In this document: positions 43,729-53,045 of the stretch, in pieces
How the letters are laid out: each line of letters begins with the position of its first letter
Position numbering within the stretch: the first letter of the stretch is position 1
NCBI RefSeq assembly: GCF_016405985.1
Contig: NZ_JAEFCF010000022.1
Coordinates: 1 to 64,000, forward strand
Length of the DNA: 64,000 nucleotides
Direction: 5' to 3'
Origin: Paracoccus sp. IB05
GTDB taxonomy: Bacteria > Pseudomonadota > Alphaproteobacteria > Rhodobacterales > Rhodobacteraceae
Notes under the pieces: generated by a model
What the model was told of the DNA's origin: nothing
Databases searched by the model: none
The model's input: only the letters and a program-made list of their open reading frames with translations
Translations under genes and position numbers: made by a program

Positions 43729-44172
43729 ATGAAACGTGACAGCCGTCTTTCCTCGGTCCTGCATGCGCTTTTGCATATGGCGGAGCATGACGGGCCCATG
43801 ACATCCGAGGCGCTTGGCCTCTGCCTTGGCACCAATCCGGTCGTGGTGCGCCGCACCATGGGGCTGTTGCGCGAGGCCGGGCTGGTGGCCGCCGCGCGCG
43901 GTCATGCCGGGGGCTGGCGGATCTCGGCCGATCTGACGACGGTCAGCCTGCGCCAGCTGCATGAGGCCCTGGGCGAGCCGGCGATCTTTGCCATCGGCAA
44001 CCGCAACGAGACGCCGGACTGCCTGGTCGAACAGGCGGTGAATGCGGCGCTGGATCACGCTTTCGAAGAGGCCGAGGCGCTGCTGCTGGAGCGTTTCGCC
44101 GCCGTCTCCCTGGCCGATCTGGCCGTGGATTTCGCCCGCCGCCATGCCGCATGGCGGGCCGCTCAGGAGTAG
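43729..44172 (+). CDS. Rrf2-family transcriptional regulator
   Basis: A 147-residue regulator with an N-terminal winged helix (SSVLHALLHMAEHDGPMTSE and VVRRTMGLLREAGLVAAARG). Only one or two cysteines are present, so an iron-sulfur cluster of the IscR/NsrR type is not expected. It starts virtually at the predicted transcription start with only a weak GAAG upstream, so leaderless translation is possible. It is 4 bp from the flavoprotein gene, which it probably controls. Confidence 0.88.
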   Translation: MKRDSRLSSVLHALLHMAEHDGPMTSEALGLCLGTNPVVVRRTMGLLREAGLVAAARGHAGGWRISADLTTVSLRQLHEALGEPAIFAIGNRNETPDCLVEQAVNAALDHAFEEAEALLLERFAAVSLADLAVDFARRHAAWRAAQE

Positions 44173-44176
44173 AAAG

Positions 44177-45064
44177 ATGCAGGATGTGATCGTGATCGGG
44201 GGCAGCTACGCCGGAATGGCAGCCGCCCTGCAACTGCTGCGCGCGCGCCGCAAAGTGACGGTGATCGACGCGGGCGAAAGGCGCAACCGCTTTGCCGGCC
44301 AGTCACACGGGTTTCTGGGCCAGGACGGCACCGACCCGGCGCTGATCTGGTCACAGGCGCGCGACCAGCTGCTGGCCTATCCGACCCTGACCTGGATCAG
44401 GGACGAGGCCTGCGGCGTCTCTGGCCAGCGCGATGGCTTCCAGGTTGACCTGGCGGCGGGAGATCCCGTCCAGGGCCGGCGTCTGCTGTTTGCCAGTGGC
44501 GTCAAAGATCAGCTCCCCGAGATCCCGGGACTTGCGGAACGCTGGGGGAAATCGGTGTTTCACTGCCCCTATTGCCATGGCTATGAGCTTGACCAGGGCC
44601 GGATCGGTGTCATCGCCACCGGGCCGATGTCACTGCATCAGGCGCAATTGCTGCCGGAATGGGGTGCGGTCACCTTTCTGACCCAGGGCCTTTACGCGCC
44701 TGATGCGGATGCGCGCGCGGATCTGGCGCGGCGCGGTGCAGAGATCGAGCCGACCCCGATTGCCCGCCTTTCCGGACATGCCGATTCTGAACTGACAGAT
44801 GGCCGGGTGCTGCAATTTGCCGGGCTCTTCACCGCGACGCGCACCTCACCGGCCTGCCCTTTGGCCGAAGACTTTGGCTGCGAAATGACCGGGACGCCGA
44901 TGGGCCGCCAGATCCTCACCGGCGACAGCAAGGAGACCACGATTCCCGGTGTCTTTGCCTGTGGGGATACCGCCCGCGCGCCGCATTCGGTCTCGCTGGC
45001 GGTGGGCGATGGCGCCTGGGCCGGGGCGCAGATCCACCGCTCGCTGGTCTGGCCCGAAGGGTGA
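44177..45064 (+). CDS. Thioredoxin-reductase-like NAD(P)/FAD oxidoreductase
   Basis: A 295-residue flavoprotein starting MQDVIVIGGSYAGMAAALQL. The redox-active pair is in FHCPYCHGYEL (Cys130 and Cys133). The C-terminal FAD motif is GVFACGDTARAPHSVSLAVG. The NADPH site is degenerate (GVIATGPMSLHQAQ), so it may not use NADPH like true TrxB. It is co-transcribed with the Rrf2 regulator, a pair common in alphaproteobacteria. The disulfide substrate is unknown. Confidence 0.88.
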   Translation: MQDVIVIGGSYAGMAAALQLLRARRKVTVIDAGERRNRFAGQSHGFLGQDGTDPALIWSQARDQLLAYPTLTWIRDEACGVSGQRDGFQVDLAAGDPVQGRRLLFASGVKDQLPEIPGLAERWGKSVFHCPYCHGYELDQGRIGVIATGPMSLHQAQLLPEWGAVTFLTQGLYAPDADARADLARRGAEIEPTPIARLSGHADSELTDGRVLQFAGLFTATRTSPACPLAEDFGCEMTGTPMGRQILTGDSKETTIPGVFACGDTARAPHSVSLAVGDGAWAGAQIHRSLVWPEG

Positions 45065-45084
45065 GATCCGGAGGATGAGCCACC

Positions 45085-45665
45085 GGGGGGAGGCCCACTC
45101 CCGGCCCTGCCGCCGGGACGCGATGCGCGGCAGCCGGATGGCCAGCGCCAAGCTGCGCATCCCGGCCCGGAAACAGCTTTTCGCGCAAGGTGCCGGGCGC
45201 ATAGTCGGTCTGTGCTAGCCCGCGCTGGCGCAGGACCGGCATCACATGCTGCGCGAAATCGGCAAAGCTGCCCGGCAGGGTCTGACAGGCGATATTCACC
45301 CCGTCAATCCCGGCGTCACGCCATTCTACCAGCCGGTCCGCGATGGTCTCGGGCGAGCCGATGATGCGGCCATTATAGCTCATCGCCGTGCTCAGATCGC
45401 GCAGCCGCACCACCTTGCCGGGATTGGCCTCTTCGACAGAGGTGCTGAACCCCTGTAACCCTTCGATCTTCAGCTCGCGCACCGGCAGATCAGGGTCCAG
45501 CCTTGCGAAATCCACGCCCTGGAAGAACAGGATATCGCCGGGGGCGCAGCCATGGGCGGGCAACTGGCTGTTGATATCCGCAATCGCCCGCCGCGCGCCC
45601 TCCTGCCAGGAGCCTTCCCAGAGCCTGTAGGTGGCCTCGCCATAATCCCGCGCCCAGGCTAGCGA
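45085..45665 (-). pseudogene. Fragment of a second LLM-class FMN monooxygenase
   Basis: On the minus strand one frame reads LAWARDYGEATYRLWEGSWQ, then CAPGDILFFQGVDFARLDPD, SPETIADRLVEWRDAGIDGV and YAPGTLREKLFPG. This is the C-terminal 40% of an NtaA/SnaA-type monooxygenase. RGMMIAS just upstream is in another frame, joined at GCTAGCC near 45,660. The N-terminal half and any start are missing, and the last residues run out of homology before the flavoprotein gene. Confidence 0.65.
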
Positions 45666-45958
45666 TCATCATGCCGCGTGAGCCCGTCATGGCCGTGGTA
45701 GCGCTGTGGATCGGCGCGGTTTTGATGCGATGAGCATAGCGGCGGGGGTGGGTATTTGGTTTCAAATACAGGGTCGGTGCCGCAGTGCAGAAACCAAAGC
45801 CGCGAATTCAGACAGACAGGATTTTCTGTTTGCCGGCAGCCGGGAAGCCGCTTCGGCATGCAGGGCTGTGATGCACCGCGCCGCAGCTGCCCGCGCGGCC
45901 CCCGCACGGCCCCCGTGCGGAACAGGTGCCGGGATCAGACCCCCGGCACCACGCAGGC
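45666..45958. other. Gap with hairpin, no gene seen
   Basis: No supported gene. GGTGCCGGG (45925-45933) pairs perfectly with CCCGGCACC (45942-45950) just beyond the stop of the MFS gene and could end its transcript, though no T-run follows on the minus strand. Confidence 0.45.
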
Positions 45959-47155
45959 TCAGGCAGGCGTCGCGGCCGGGGCGCGCACGCCAAACGCGAT
46001 CAGCAGACCGGCGAGAACCAGCAGCACCCCGCCGAAAGCATAGACCCCGTTCGCCCCGGTCGTGTCGTAAATAACGCCGCCACTTGCCGCACCAAGCGCA
46101 ATGGCGAACTGGATCGCGGCCACGATCAGACCCCCGGCGCTTTCGGCGTCATCCGGCGCGATCCGCGTGTTCCAGGTCGTCCAGGCCACCGGCACCCCGC
46201 CAAAGGCCATGCCCCAGAGTGCAATCAGCGCAAGGCTCAGCAGCGATGCAGTATGGAGCCCGGACAGGACCAGCGCGCAGGCGCCCGCGATCAGCGGCAT
46301 GGCAAAGAGCGTGAAGCTGACACTGCGTTTCAGGAGCGGCCCGGCCAGCAATGTCCCGATGAAATTCGCCACCCCGAAGCCCAGCAGGAAGGTGGTGAGC
46401 CAGCCGACACTCGCGCCGAGTGCGGTCTCGATAAAGGGCCGGATAAAGGTGAAAAGCGCGAACTGGCCGGTGAAGACCAGGGTGACGCAGACGATCCCCT
46501 GCCAGACGCCCGCGCGCAACAGAACGCGGAAGATGGTGCCGATGCTTGCGCTTCCGGTCGCGGCCATCGCGGGCAGGGTCCGCCATTGCAGCAAAAGCCC
46601 GATGGCGCCGAACCCGGCCGACCAGAGGAACACCGCGCGCCAGCCGACCAGCGCGCCAAGCCAGCTGCCCAGCGGTGTCGAGACAACCGTCGCCAGCGAG
46701 ACGCCGGCAAAAATCAGCGACAGCGCTTTGGGCACATCCGCCCCCGGCACCAGTCGCATCGCGGTCGCAGCCGACATGGTCCAGAACCCGCCAATGGCCA
46801 CGCCAAGCAAAAGCCGCCCGGCCAGCAGGGTGGGGAAATTGAGTGCGGTCGCCACCAGAAGGTTCGACACGACCAGAAGGACCGAAAAGCTCAGCAGCAC
46901 ATGGCGCCGGTCGATCCCCCGCGTCAGCGTTGCGATCAAAAGCCCGGTGAAAAGCGCGACCACCGCCGTCGCCGTCACGCCCTGGCCGGCCAGGCCCTCG
47001 CTGATCTGCAGGTCCTCTGCCATGGGTGTGAGCAGGCTCATCGGCAGGAATTCGGCGGTGATCAGGCCAAAGACCCCGACGCTCAGCGCGTAGACGGCGC
47101 TCCAGCGCGGGGTGATCCGGTCGGGGCCGGCGGGGAGGGTGAGCGATCCGTGCAT
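45959..47155 (-). CDS. MFS transporter, DHA1-type efflux protein (NepI/YdhP-like)
   Basis: A 398-residue protein with twelve predicted helices. Features are FGLITAEFLPMSLLTPMAED at helix 1 and FPTLLAGRLLLGVAIGGFWT around helix 4, typical of the arabinose/purine-nucleoside efflux group. A central loop follows helix 6. It exports a small solute by proton antiport; the substrate is not apparent. It diverges from an AraC gene 49 bp away, which probably regulates it. Confidence 0.88.
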   Translation of the reverse strand: MHGSLTLPAGPDRITPRWSAVYALSVGVFGLITAEFLPMSLLTPMAEDLQISEGLAGQGVTATAVVALFTGLLIATLTRGIDRRHVLLSFSVLLVVSNLLVATALNFPTLLAGRLLLGVAIGGFWTMSAATAMRLVPGADVPKALSLIFAGVSLATVVSTPLGSWLGALVGWRAVFLWSAGFGAIGLLLQWRTLPAMAATGSASIGTIFRVLLRAGVWQGIVCVTLVFTGQFALFTFIRPFIETALGASVGWLTTFLLGFGVANFIGTLLAGPLLKRSVSFTLFAMPLIAGACALVLSGLHTASLLSLALIALWGMAFGGVPVAWTTWNTRIAPDDAESAGGLIVAAIQFAIALGAASGGVIYDTTGANGVYAFGGVLLVLAGLLIAFGVRAPAATPA

Positions 47156-47204
47156 CTGTCAAAGCTTTCGAAGGTCAGTCGGGACTGGTGGTCTATCCTT
47201 CCTG

Positions 47205-48242
47205 ATGCGGACGATCTATGATGGCATGTCCGCAATTTTTGATCAGGCGTCCGACATGCTCGACCGATCCCCGAATGTCGCGCTGCCGATGGCCGGCACC
47301 AGCACCCCTGATATGATGAGCGAGCTGTTGATGGGCATGCGGCTCAATGGCATCAGCTATCGCCGGATGCAGCTGTCAGCCCCTTTTGGCATCGGCTTCG
47401 GCGGTGCGCCGGGCAAGGCGCAGCTGCATTTCGTCGCGCGGGGCGAGGCCTGGCTGGTGATCGACGGCACGCCGCGCCACATTGGCTGTGGCGATGCGGT
47501 GTTCCTGCCGCGCGGCACCGGACATGCACTGGTCTCACAGCCGGGGGCGCCGCTGCGCGACCTTGCCGATTTCGCCAGCGCGCCGATCTGTGACGCGGTG
47601 GATGAGATCAAAAGCTGTGATCAGGCGGCCTGCCGCAGCCAGGATGTGATCCTGTTCAGCGGCTGTATGGATCTTGATCTTGGCACCATGCTGCCGCTGA
47701 TCGGCATGATGCCCGAGGTGATGCAGCTGAGCCAGCTTGCCGACCGACAGCCCGAAATCCTTCCGGTGCTGGAGGCGATGGAGCGCGAGGCCCGCTCCCG
47801 GCGCGCGGGCTTCGCCGGCATCCTTGCGCGGCTCGCCGATGTGGTCGCGGCCTCGATCATCCGGGGCTGGGTCGAAAGCGGCTGCGGCAGCGCCTCGGGC
47901 TGGGTCGAGGCTTTGCGCGATCCGAAACTCGGCCGGGTGCTGCTGGCTTTGCACCAGGATCCGGGGCGGGCCTGGACGGTCGCCATGATGGCCCATGAGA
48001 TGGGCGCCTCGCGCTCGGTCTTTGCCGAACGGTTCCTTGCGGTGACCGGCCTGACGCCGATCCGCTATATCACCGATCTGCGGATGCGGCTGGCCGGACA
48101 ATGGATCGCACAGGGCGGGATCGGGATCGAAGAGGCGGCGCATCAACTGGGCTACAGCTCACAGGCCGCCTTCAGCCGCGCCTTCAAACGTGCAACCGGG
48201 CAGCCGCCTGGCCTTGCCCGCCTTGCGGTGAAACAGGCCTGA
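47205..48242 (+). CDS. AraC-family regulator with cupin sensor domain
   Basis: About 345 residues; ATG 47205 is used, 47226 is possible, and neither has a clear RBS. The N-terminal cupin_6-type domain has TPDMMSELLMGMRLNGISYR and FVARGEAWLVIDGTPRHIGC. The C-terminal double HTH is MMAHEMGASRSVFAERFLAV and IEEAAHQLGYSSQAAFSRAF. Such regulators usually control a neighbouring efflux or detoxification gene, here the divergent MFS exporter. Confidence 0.87.
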   Translation: MRTIYDGMSAIFDQASDMLDRSPNVALPMAGTSTPDMMSELLMGMRLNGISYRRMQLSAPFGIGFGGAPGKAQLHFVARGEAWLVIDGTPRHIGCGDAVFLPRGTGHALVSQPGAPLRDLADFASAPICDAVDEIKSCDQAACRSQDVILFSGCMDLDLGTMLPLIGMMPEVMQLSQLADRQPEILPVLEAMEREARSRRAGFAGILARLADVVAASIIRGWVESGCGSASGWVEALRDPKLGRVLLALHQDPGRAWTVAMMAHEMGASRSVFAERFLAVTGLTPIRYITDLRMRLAGQWIAQGGIGIEEAAHQLGYSSQAAFSRAFKRATGQPPGLARLAVKQA

Positions 48243-48250
48243 CGCGGGGA

Positions 48251-49360
48251 TCAGCCCGGACCGATCCGCAGCGCGAGCGCCGCGACCTCGCTTTGCCGAT
48301 GGGCGCCGGTTTTCCCGAGGATCGCCTTGAGGTGAAACCGCACCGTCTCGCGCGAGACCTGCAACAGGCCCGCGATCCGGTCGAGGTCGTGGCCATGCCC
48401 GATCAGGGCCATAACCTGCGCCTCGCGCGGGGTCAGATCGAACACGGCACGCAAAGCCGCAGCCGAGGTCTGCGGCGTGGCGGAAAGATCCACCAGCGTG
48501 AGGAGCGCGCCTTCCACCCCGAAGGCCCCGATCATCGCCCCATGATAGGGCGCGGCGCGCAGGACCAGCGGCGCGACGCCCTCATCGCCGGGCAGCATCA
48601 GGGGGCCAGGGTTGTGACCGAGGGACAGGCGCGACTGTGCGGCGGCTTCGATCATCCCGGCCAGCGCCGACTGGCGGCCGGGGTCGCTGGCCACCAGACG
48701 CCCGGCACTGACCCGGAGCGCGCTATGGGACAGACGGTCGAAACAACCGTTGGAAAACAGCACCTTCCCCCAGCCATTCACGATCAGCGCCGGCATGCCC
48801 GCCCGGTCGAGCCCCTGCAAAATACCACCGGCCCGGACATGGGCCACCTTGCGCGCAAGGTCGGCCGCATTGCGCAGATGCGGCAGGAGCTGCCCGAACT
48901 TTGCCAGGTCATGATCGTCAAACAGGCCCTGCGCCTCGGTCCGCTGCAACGAGAGCGCGACATAATTGCGGGTCGGGTCTATCGCCAGGGATGCGGCACA
49001 GAACCAGGGCACCCCGGCAGACCGCGCGAAACCGGCATAATAGCGGCTGCGGTCGATCTCTGCCCTGGAAAACAAAAGCTGATCGGTCACCACCTCATGC
49101 GCGCTGACATAGCGTTGTGCGGCGATGGTGCGGGCATCGCACAGATGCCAGTTCTCCTCGAAGAACTGCTGCAGCACCGGCTCCATCCCCTTTGAATGCG
49201 GCAGGGCACCTTTCACAAAGGTCGCGGCGGGCAGAATGGCGCCGCGCGCCCTGAAGGACTGGGTGATCAGATCCAGCGCTTCTGTCCAAAGGTCCGGATT
49301 CAGCGCCGCCGCATAGAAACGGGCCACAACCTCGGGCAGTTCGGCAATGGCACTGGTCAT
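48251..49360 (-). CDS. LuxR-family transcriptional regulator
   Basis: A 369-residue regulator. The start at 49360 is chosen for GGGAGACC just upstream; the frame stays open a further 60 nt. A long N-terminal region (SAIAELPEVVARFYAAALNP onward), perhaps a PAS/GAF-type sensor, leads to a C-terminal LuxR HTH (FDLTPREAQVMALIGHGHDL and VSRETVRFHLKAILGKTGAH). No receiver domain is present. Its divergent neighbours are the three cysteine-rich exported-protein genes, which are candidate targets. Confidence 0.82.
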   Translation of the reverse strand: MTSAIAELPEVVARFYAAALNPDLWTEALDLITQSFRARGAILPAATFVKGALPHSKGMEPVLQQFFEENWHLCDARTIAAQRYVSAHEVVTDQLLFSRAEIDRSRYYAGFARSAGVPWFCAASLAIDPTRNYVALSLQRTEAQGLFDDHDLAKFGQLLPHLRNAADLARKVAHVRAGGILQGLDRAGMPALIVNGWGKVLFSNGCFDRLSHSALRVSAGRLVASDPGRQSALAGMIEAAAQSRLSLGHNPGPLMLPGDEGVAPLVLRAAPYHGAMIGAFGVEGALLTLVDLSATPQTSAAALRAVFDLTPREAQVMALIGHGHDLDRIAGLLQVSRETVRFHLKAILGKTGAHRQSEVAALALRIGPG

Positions 49361-49532
49361 CAAGGTCTCCCGACCTGGAAATCCGCGGCGGCACAATCCC
49401 GGAGAGGTTCGCGGTGGCATTCTCGCAGGGCGGGCCGTTTGCGGGTCTGGAATCCCGTCATCCTACCCGAACGGGGGAGGATTTCCACAAGAGCCTGTCG
49501 CTAGCTGGAGCCGGGGCGAAATGGAGGATCTG

Positions 49533-49997
49533 ATGGCATTCTATAGTCCTGTCCGGGAAAGGGTTGCGGCCCTTGCGCTGAGCGCAGCGCTGGCTCTGCC
49601 GGTGATGATCCCAGGCGCGGCCCGGGCCGAAACCCAGCGGCTGAGCAGCGGGCCGGATGGCGAGGTCATCTTCGTCACGCCATCGGGGACTATCGGCTGC
49701 ATCTATATCCCGGCGGGCGGCACCTCGGTCTATGAAAGTGCCGATGGTCAGGCCGAACTGCAATGCGACCGGGTCGAGCCGTCCTATGTCACAGTGATCC
49801 TTGGCGCGAAAACCAGGGCAAAGCGGATTAATGAGCCGGGCGAACAGGGCTGTTGTTCGCTCGATCAGCCGCTGGCCTACGGCAACAGCTGGTCGGAGGG
49901 GCCCTTTACCTGCCTGTCGTCAAAAACCGGGCTGACCTGCAGTTCGCGCGCCGGGCACGGGTTCTTCATCAGCAAGGCGAAGATCGAGGCGCATTGA
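49533..49997 (+). CDS. Small cysteine-rich exported protein, first of a three-gene operon
   Basis: A 154-residue protein. ATG 49533 is chosen because GGAGG lies 5 nt upstream. The signal peptide ends GAARAET (about residue 33). The mature domain has six cysteines: GTIGCIY, LQCDRV, GCCSLD, FTCLS and LTCSS. The pattern resembles the small DUF6636-like extracytoplasmic domains, recognised only loosely. The next gene starts 2 nt later. Function is unknown. Confidence 0.75.
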   Translation: MAFYSPVRERVAALALSAALALPVMIPGAARAETQRLSSGPDGEVIFVTPSGTIGCIYIPAGGTSVYESADGQAELQCDRVEPSYVTVILGAKTRAKRINEPGEQGCCSLDQPLAYGNSWSEGPFTCLSSKTGLTCSSRAGHGFFISKAKIEAH

Positions 49998-49998
49998 T

Positions 49999-50574
49999 AT
50001 GAAACGCATCTCTCTGGAAGTGCTGTGCCTCGTGCTGGCCGCCCTTCCACAGGCAGGCTTTGCGCAGTCACAGGTATTCGAGCTGCCCCGGATCAATGGC
50101 ACACTGCTCGACTGGTGCTACAATTGGGGCGCTGAATGTGGCAAACCCGCCGCCGACCGCTTTTGCGTCCTGAACGATTATGCCGAAGCCGTGGATTTCG
50201 GCGAAAAGCCAGGGCCGCTCGGCGAGCCGACCATGCTGATCAGCGATGGCCGGCTCTGCGAGGCCGATGATTGCAGCACTTTTGAATATATCGCCTGTGA
50301 AGGCAGTCCCGGCGCCGTGGCAGACCCCGCACCAGCTGTCACGACCCGGTTTGAGGCGCCCGCTTTCAACGGGATCAGGCTCGACTGGTGCTATGAATTC
50401 GCGGCGCAATGCGGCGAGGCATCGGCGGACCGGTTCTGCTCCTCCCAGGGCTTTGCCGGGGCCTCGGCCTGGCAGATCGAAGAGAATGTCGGCCACAGCA
50501 TCACGCTTGCAACCGGCAAGCAATGTGACGCCGGGAAATGCGACGGCTTCACCTATATCGACTGTACGAAGTGA
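49999..50574 (+). CDS. Exported protein with two tandem cysteine-rich domains
   Basis: A 191-residue protein with a signal peptide ending AGFAQS (about residue 23). It consists of two copies of one domain. Copy 1 begins INGTLLDWCYNWGAECGKPA and ends FEYIACEG; copy 2 begins FNGIRLDWCYEFAAQCGEAS and ends FTYIDCTK. Each has six cysteines in equivalent places (DWC, CG, RFC, C, C, C), so three disulfides per domain are likely. It lies between another Cys-rich protein and the VWD protein, with 10 bp to the latter. Function is unknown. Confidence 0.8.
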   Translation: MKRISLEVLCLVLAALPQAGFAQSQVFELPRINGTLLDWCYNWGAECGKPAADRFCVLNDYAEAVDFGEKPGPLGEPTMLISDGRLCEADDCSTFEYIACEGSPGAVADPAPAVTTRFEAPAFNGIRLDWCYEFAAQCGEASADRFCSSQGFAGASAWQIEENVGHSITLATGKQCDAGKCDGFTYIDCTK

Positions 50575-50584
50575 GGAGGCCGGA

Positions 50585-52627
50585 ATGAACCGCCGTATCC
50601 CGACGCTGGCTGGAGTGGCGCTGCTGCTGGCGGCAGGAGGCGTCAGCCTGTGGCATTACGGGTCACGGACCGCGCCGCCCTCAGCCGAACCTGCGCCGTC
50701 CGGGGCGTCGCAGCCCGCGCCGGCAGAGCCGGCCATGTCGACAGCGCCGCAACCTGCCTCCCTGCCTGCGGCTCCACCTGAACCCCTGCCCGAGACCGAC
50801 TGGAATGACCCGCTGAACTGGCCGCTGACCGTGCCGGTTGGCCCGGATGGCAACGCTCTCCCGCCGCGCGCTGACCTTGGCCTGCGCGAGGCGCCGCCGT
50901 CGCAAAGCCGGACCTCGGCGCTTTTGAAACTGGCCCGGGGCCAGCGCGCCGGTGCGGAGCGGCTGATCCTGGCGCGCGGTCCCAGCCCGTCCCCGGGCCC
51001 GGTCAGACTGGAGCCGATCGGCCCGGGGACGCATCACATGTCGCCCCCGGGTGGTGGCACGGGAAGCGGCTCGAATTACGGCGCTTCACCGGGGGGCGGC
51101 AAGAGCTGGGAGAAGGGGTTCCGTGGCGAAGTCAGCCATGGCGACGGCTCTTATGATATCTGGGACGAGACCGGCCACTGGCATGGCGATGCCGAGCGCG
51201 AGGATGGGTCGCGCGACAGCTGGTATCGCGACAATGACGGCAATATCGACCGCTTCTTCGATATGGGCGATGGCTGGATGTCGCATTACGATCCGAATGG
51301 CGACATCGAGCTGTCTGGCCCGGATGGCTCGCGCGAGATTGAGCATGCTGATGGGACGCGTGAATCTATCGACCCGGACGGGAACCGCACGATAGATCTC
51401 GACCCGGGCGGGAGCTGGCACGGCACCATTGGCCCGGCAGGCCCTGATGGCGCCGGAAACGGCGGCAAAGGCAGCGCCAGCGGCATTGGTGAGCCACATT
51501 TCCTGACCTTTGACGGCACTGGCTTTTCCAGCCAGGCCGTGGGCGAATTCGTGCTGGCCACGGGGGTCGCAGGCCAGGAGTTGCAGGCCAGGACCCAGCC
51601 CTGGAAGGGCAGTCTTTCCGTCAGCGCGATCACCGGTTTTGCGATCCGCGCCGGGGGCGTGGTGATCCAGGTGCTCGCAGATGGCAGCCTGCGTATCGAT
51701 GGCGCCCTGGTCGGGCCGGGCGAGACCCTGCGCTATGACCTGCCGGATGGCGGCGCGCTTGGTCTCTGGCGCGAAGGCGAGGAGATGAAACATGTGGTGC
51801 TGATCTGGCCCGATCTCTCGACGCTCTGGGTCGACCGCCACGCGGGATATCTGGATTTTTCAGTGCAATGGCGTCGGGCCGACCCCTCGCGGCGCGGGCT
51901 TTTGGGGCTGGAGGACGGCGATGCGGCAAATGATCTGACCGGCCGTGACGGCACCGTGGCTCTGGCCGCTGATGCCGCGCAGCTTGCGGGCTTTGTCGAT
52001 GGCTGGCGGGTGAGCGATGAGGAATCGCTGTTCTCTTATGCCGATGACGCGGGAACGGCAGATTTCACCGACCTCGGTTTCCCCTATGAGGCGCCGGCGC
52101 AAATGGCTGCCGACCTCGCGCAAAGCCTTTGCGAGGGGGTCAGCCATCCCTTCCTGCATGAGGCCTGCCTGTTCGATGTCGCCGTCACCGGCGAAGAAAG
52201 CTTTGTCCGATCCGCGAGCGCGGCAGAGAAACGGCTGACGATTCTCGCGCCAAAAGACGCGGCATTCGCCCCCGCAGACGGGATCTGCAAGGCAGAGGGC
52301 GACGACATCACCACCGCCACCACGCCCGATGGGGGCACAATCGAGGCGACCACAACCGCTGCCACCCCGCGCCTCTACCGCATTGAAACAAATGGCGGAA
52401 TTACGGTGATGACACAGGCCGGCATCTCCTGGTCAGGCGCCTATGCCGAAGGTCTGCCGGGCTATTGCCTCTTTGATGCGACCGGCGCGACGATCATCCC
52501 ACTCACCCATTCCGGCAGCGATTCCTCGTTCTCGCGCAATGACCAGGGCGATATCCCGGCCGGCCTCTACTACCTGAAAGTGGTCGGCACAGGCGAGACG
52601 CGGCTGAGCGTGGTGACCGGCCCATGA
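50585..52627 (+). CDS. Membrane-anchored von Willebrand factor type D domain protein
   Basis: A 680-residue protein. ATG 50585 (GAGGAGG upstream) begins an uncleaved-looking signal anchor (residues 8-25). Next come a Pro/Ala linker (30-75), a Gly-rich stretch and an acidic repeat region (about 165-280) with DGSYDIWDETGHW, RDNDGNIDRFF and IDPDGNRTIDLD. The VWD domain starts near residue 302 with GEPHFLTFDGTGFSSQAVGE and FVLAT. A cysteine-paired segment (SLCEGVSHPFLHEACLFDVA) and a C-terminal beta domain follow. Aspartate-rich repeats suggest calcium binding. It is third in the operon and probably an adhesive or matrix-like envelope protein; the role is not established. Confidence 0.8.
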   Translation: MNRRIPTLAGVALLLAAGGVSLWHYGSRTAPPSAEPAPSGASQPAPAEPAMSTAPQPASLPAAPPEPLPETDWNDPLNWPLTVPVGPDGNALPPRADLGLREAPPSQSRTSALLKLARGQRAGAERLILARGPSPSPGPVRLEPIGPGTHHMSPPGGGTGSGSNYGASPGGGKSWEKGFRGEVSHGDGSYDIWDETGHWHGDAEREDGSRDSWYRDNDGNIDRFFDMGDGWMSHYDPNGDIELSGPDGSREIEHADGTRESIDPDGNRTIDLDPGGSWHGTIGPAGPDGAGNGGKGSASGIGEPHFLTFDGTGFSSQAVGEFVLATGVAGQELQARTQPWKGSLSVSAITGFAIRAGGVVIQVLADGSLRIDGALVGPGETLRYDLPDGGALGLWREGEEMKHVVLIWPDLSTLWVDRHAGYLDFSVQWRRADPSRRGLLGLEDGDAANDLTGRDGTVALAADAAQLAGFVDGWRVSDEESLFSYADDAGTADFTDLGFPYEAPAQMAADLAQSLCEGVSHPFLHEACLFDVAVTGEESFVRSASAAEKRLTILAPKDAAFAPADGICKAEGDDITTATTPDGGTIEATTTAATPRLYRIETNGGITVMTQAGISWSGAYAEGLPGYCLFDATGATIIPLTHSGSDSSFSRNDQGDIPAGLYYLKVVGTGETRLSVVTGP

Positions 52628-53045
52628 GATCCATGCTGACAGATCGAAAGACCGAAGCCATGCGCATGACATCCCCGCTTTTCGCCGCTTTCCTTCTCCC
52701 CCGGCGCTGTTCGCAGCGCCGGTGAAAGCCGACAGGCCGCGCTCGGCCCCATGCCAGGATTTTCACACATATCCGGCATAGCCACGGCATTTCTGGCGAT
52801 CCAGCACCCTTCGTCGTTTTTCCGGAAAGCCGTAGCCCGCGTCGGAACCGAAACGAGACAACCCCTCGCTGCCGGGTGGACCCGCGACCATCCCTGTGGC
52901 TGCACAGAACCTGTACAAACGCGCCATTCCGCACCGGCCTGAGGCAAAGGTCATCAGGCCGGTGTGATGGCAGCAGATCGTCTTTGGACTGGATTCCCAG
53001 GGCCTGCCCATGGCATCTGGGGCGCAGATCCTGGATGTAAGTGCA
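52628..53045. other. Gap with a possible disrupted secreted-protein gene
   Basis: An ATG at 52660 opens MRMTSPLFAAFLL, a signal-peptide start, but the continuation PALFAAPVKADRPR (to TAG at 52779-52781) is in another frame. This may be a damaged small exported protein of the preceding operon. The rest of the 418 bp shows nothing convincing. Confidence 0.3.

Noticed and set aside
45926-47221. Plus-strand frame opposite the MFS transporter
   Set aside because: Lys/Arg/Gln/Gly-rich shadow of the transporter with no hydrophobic or domain structure.
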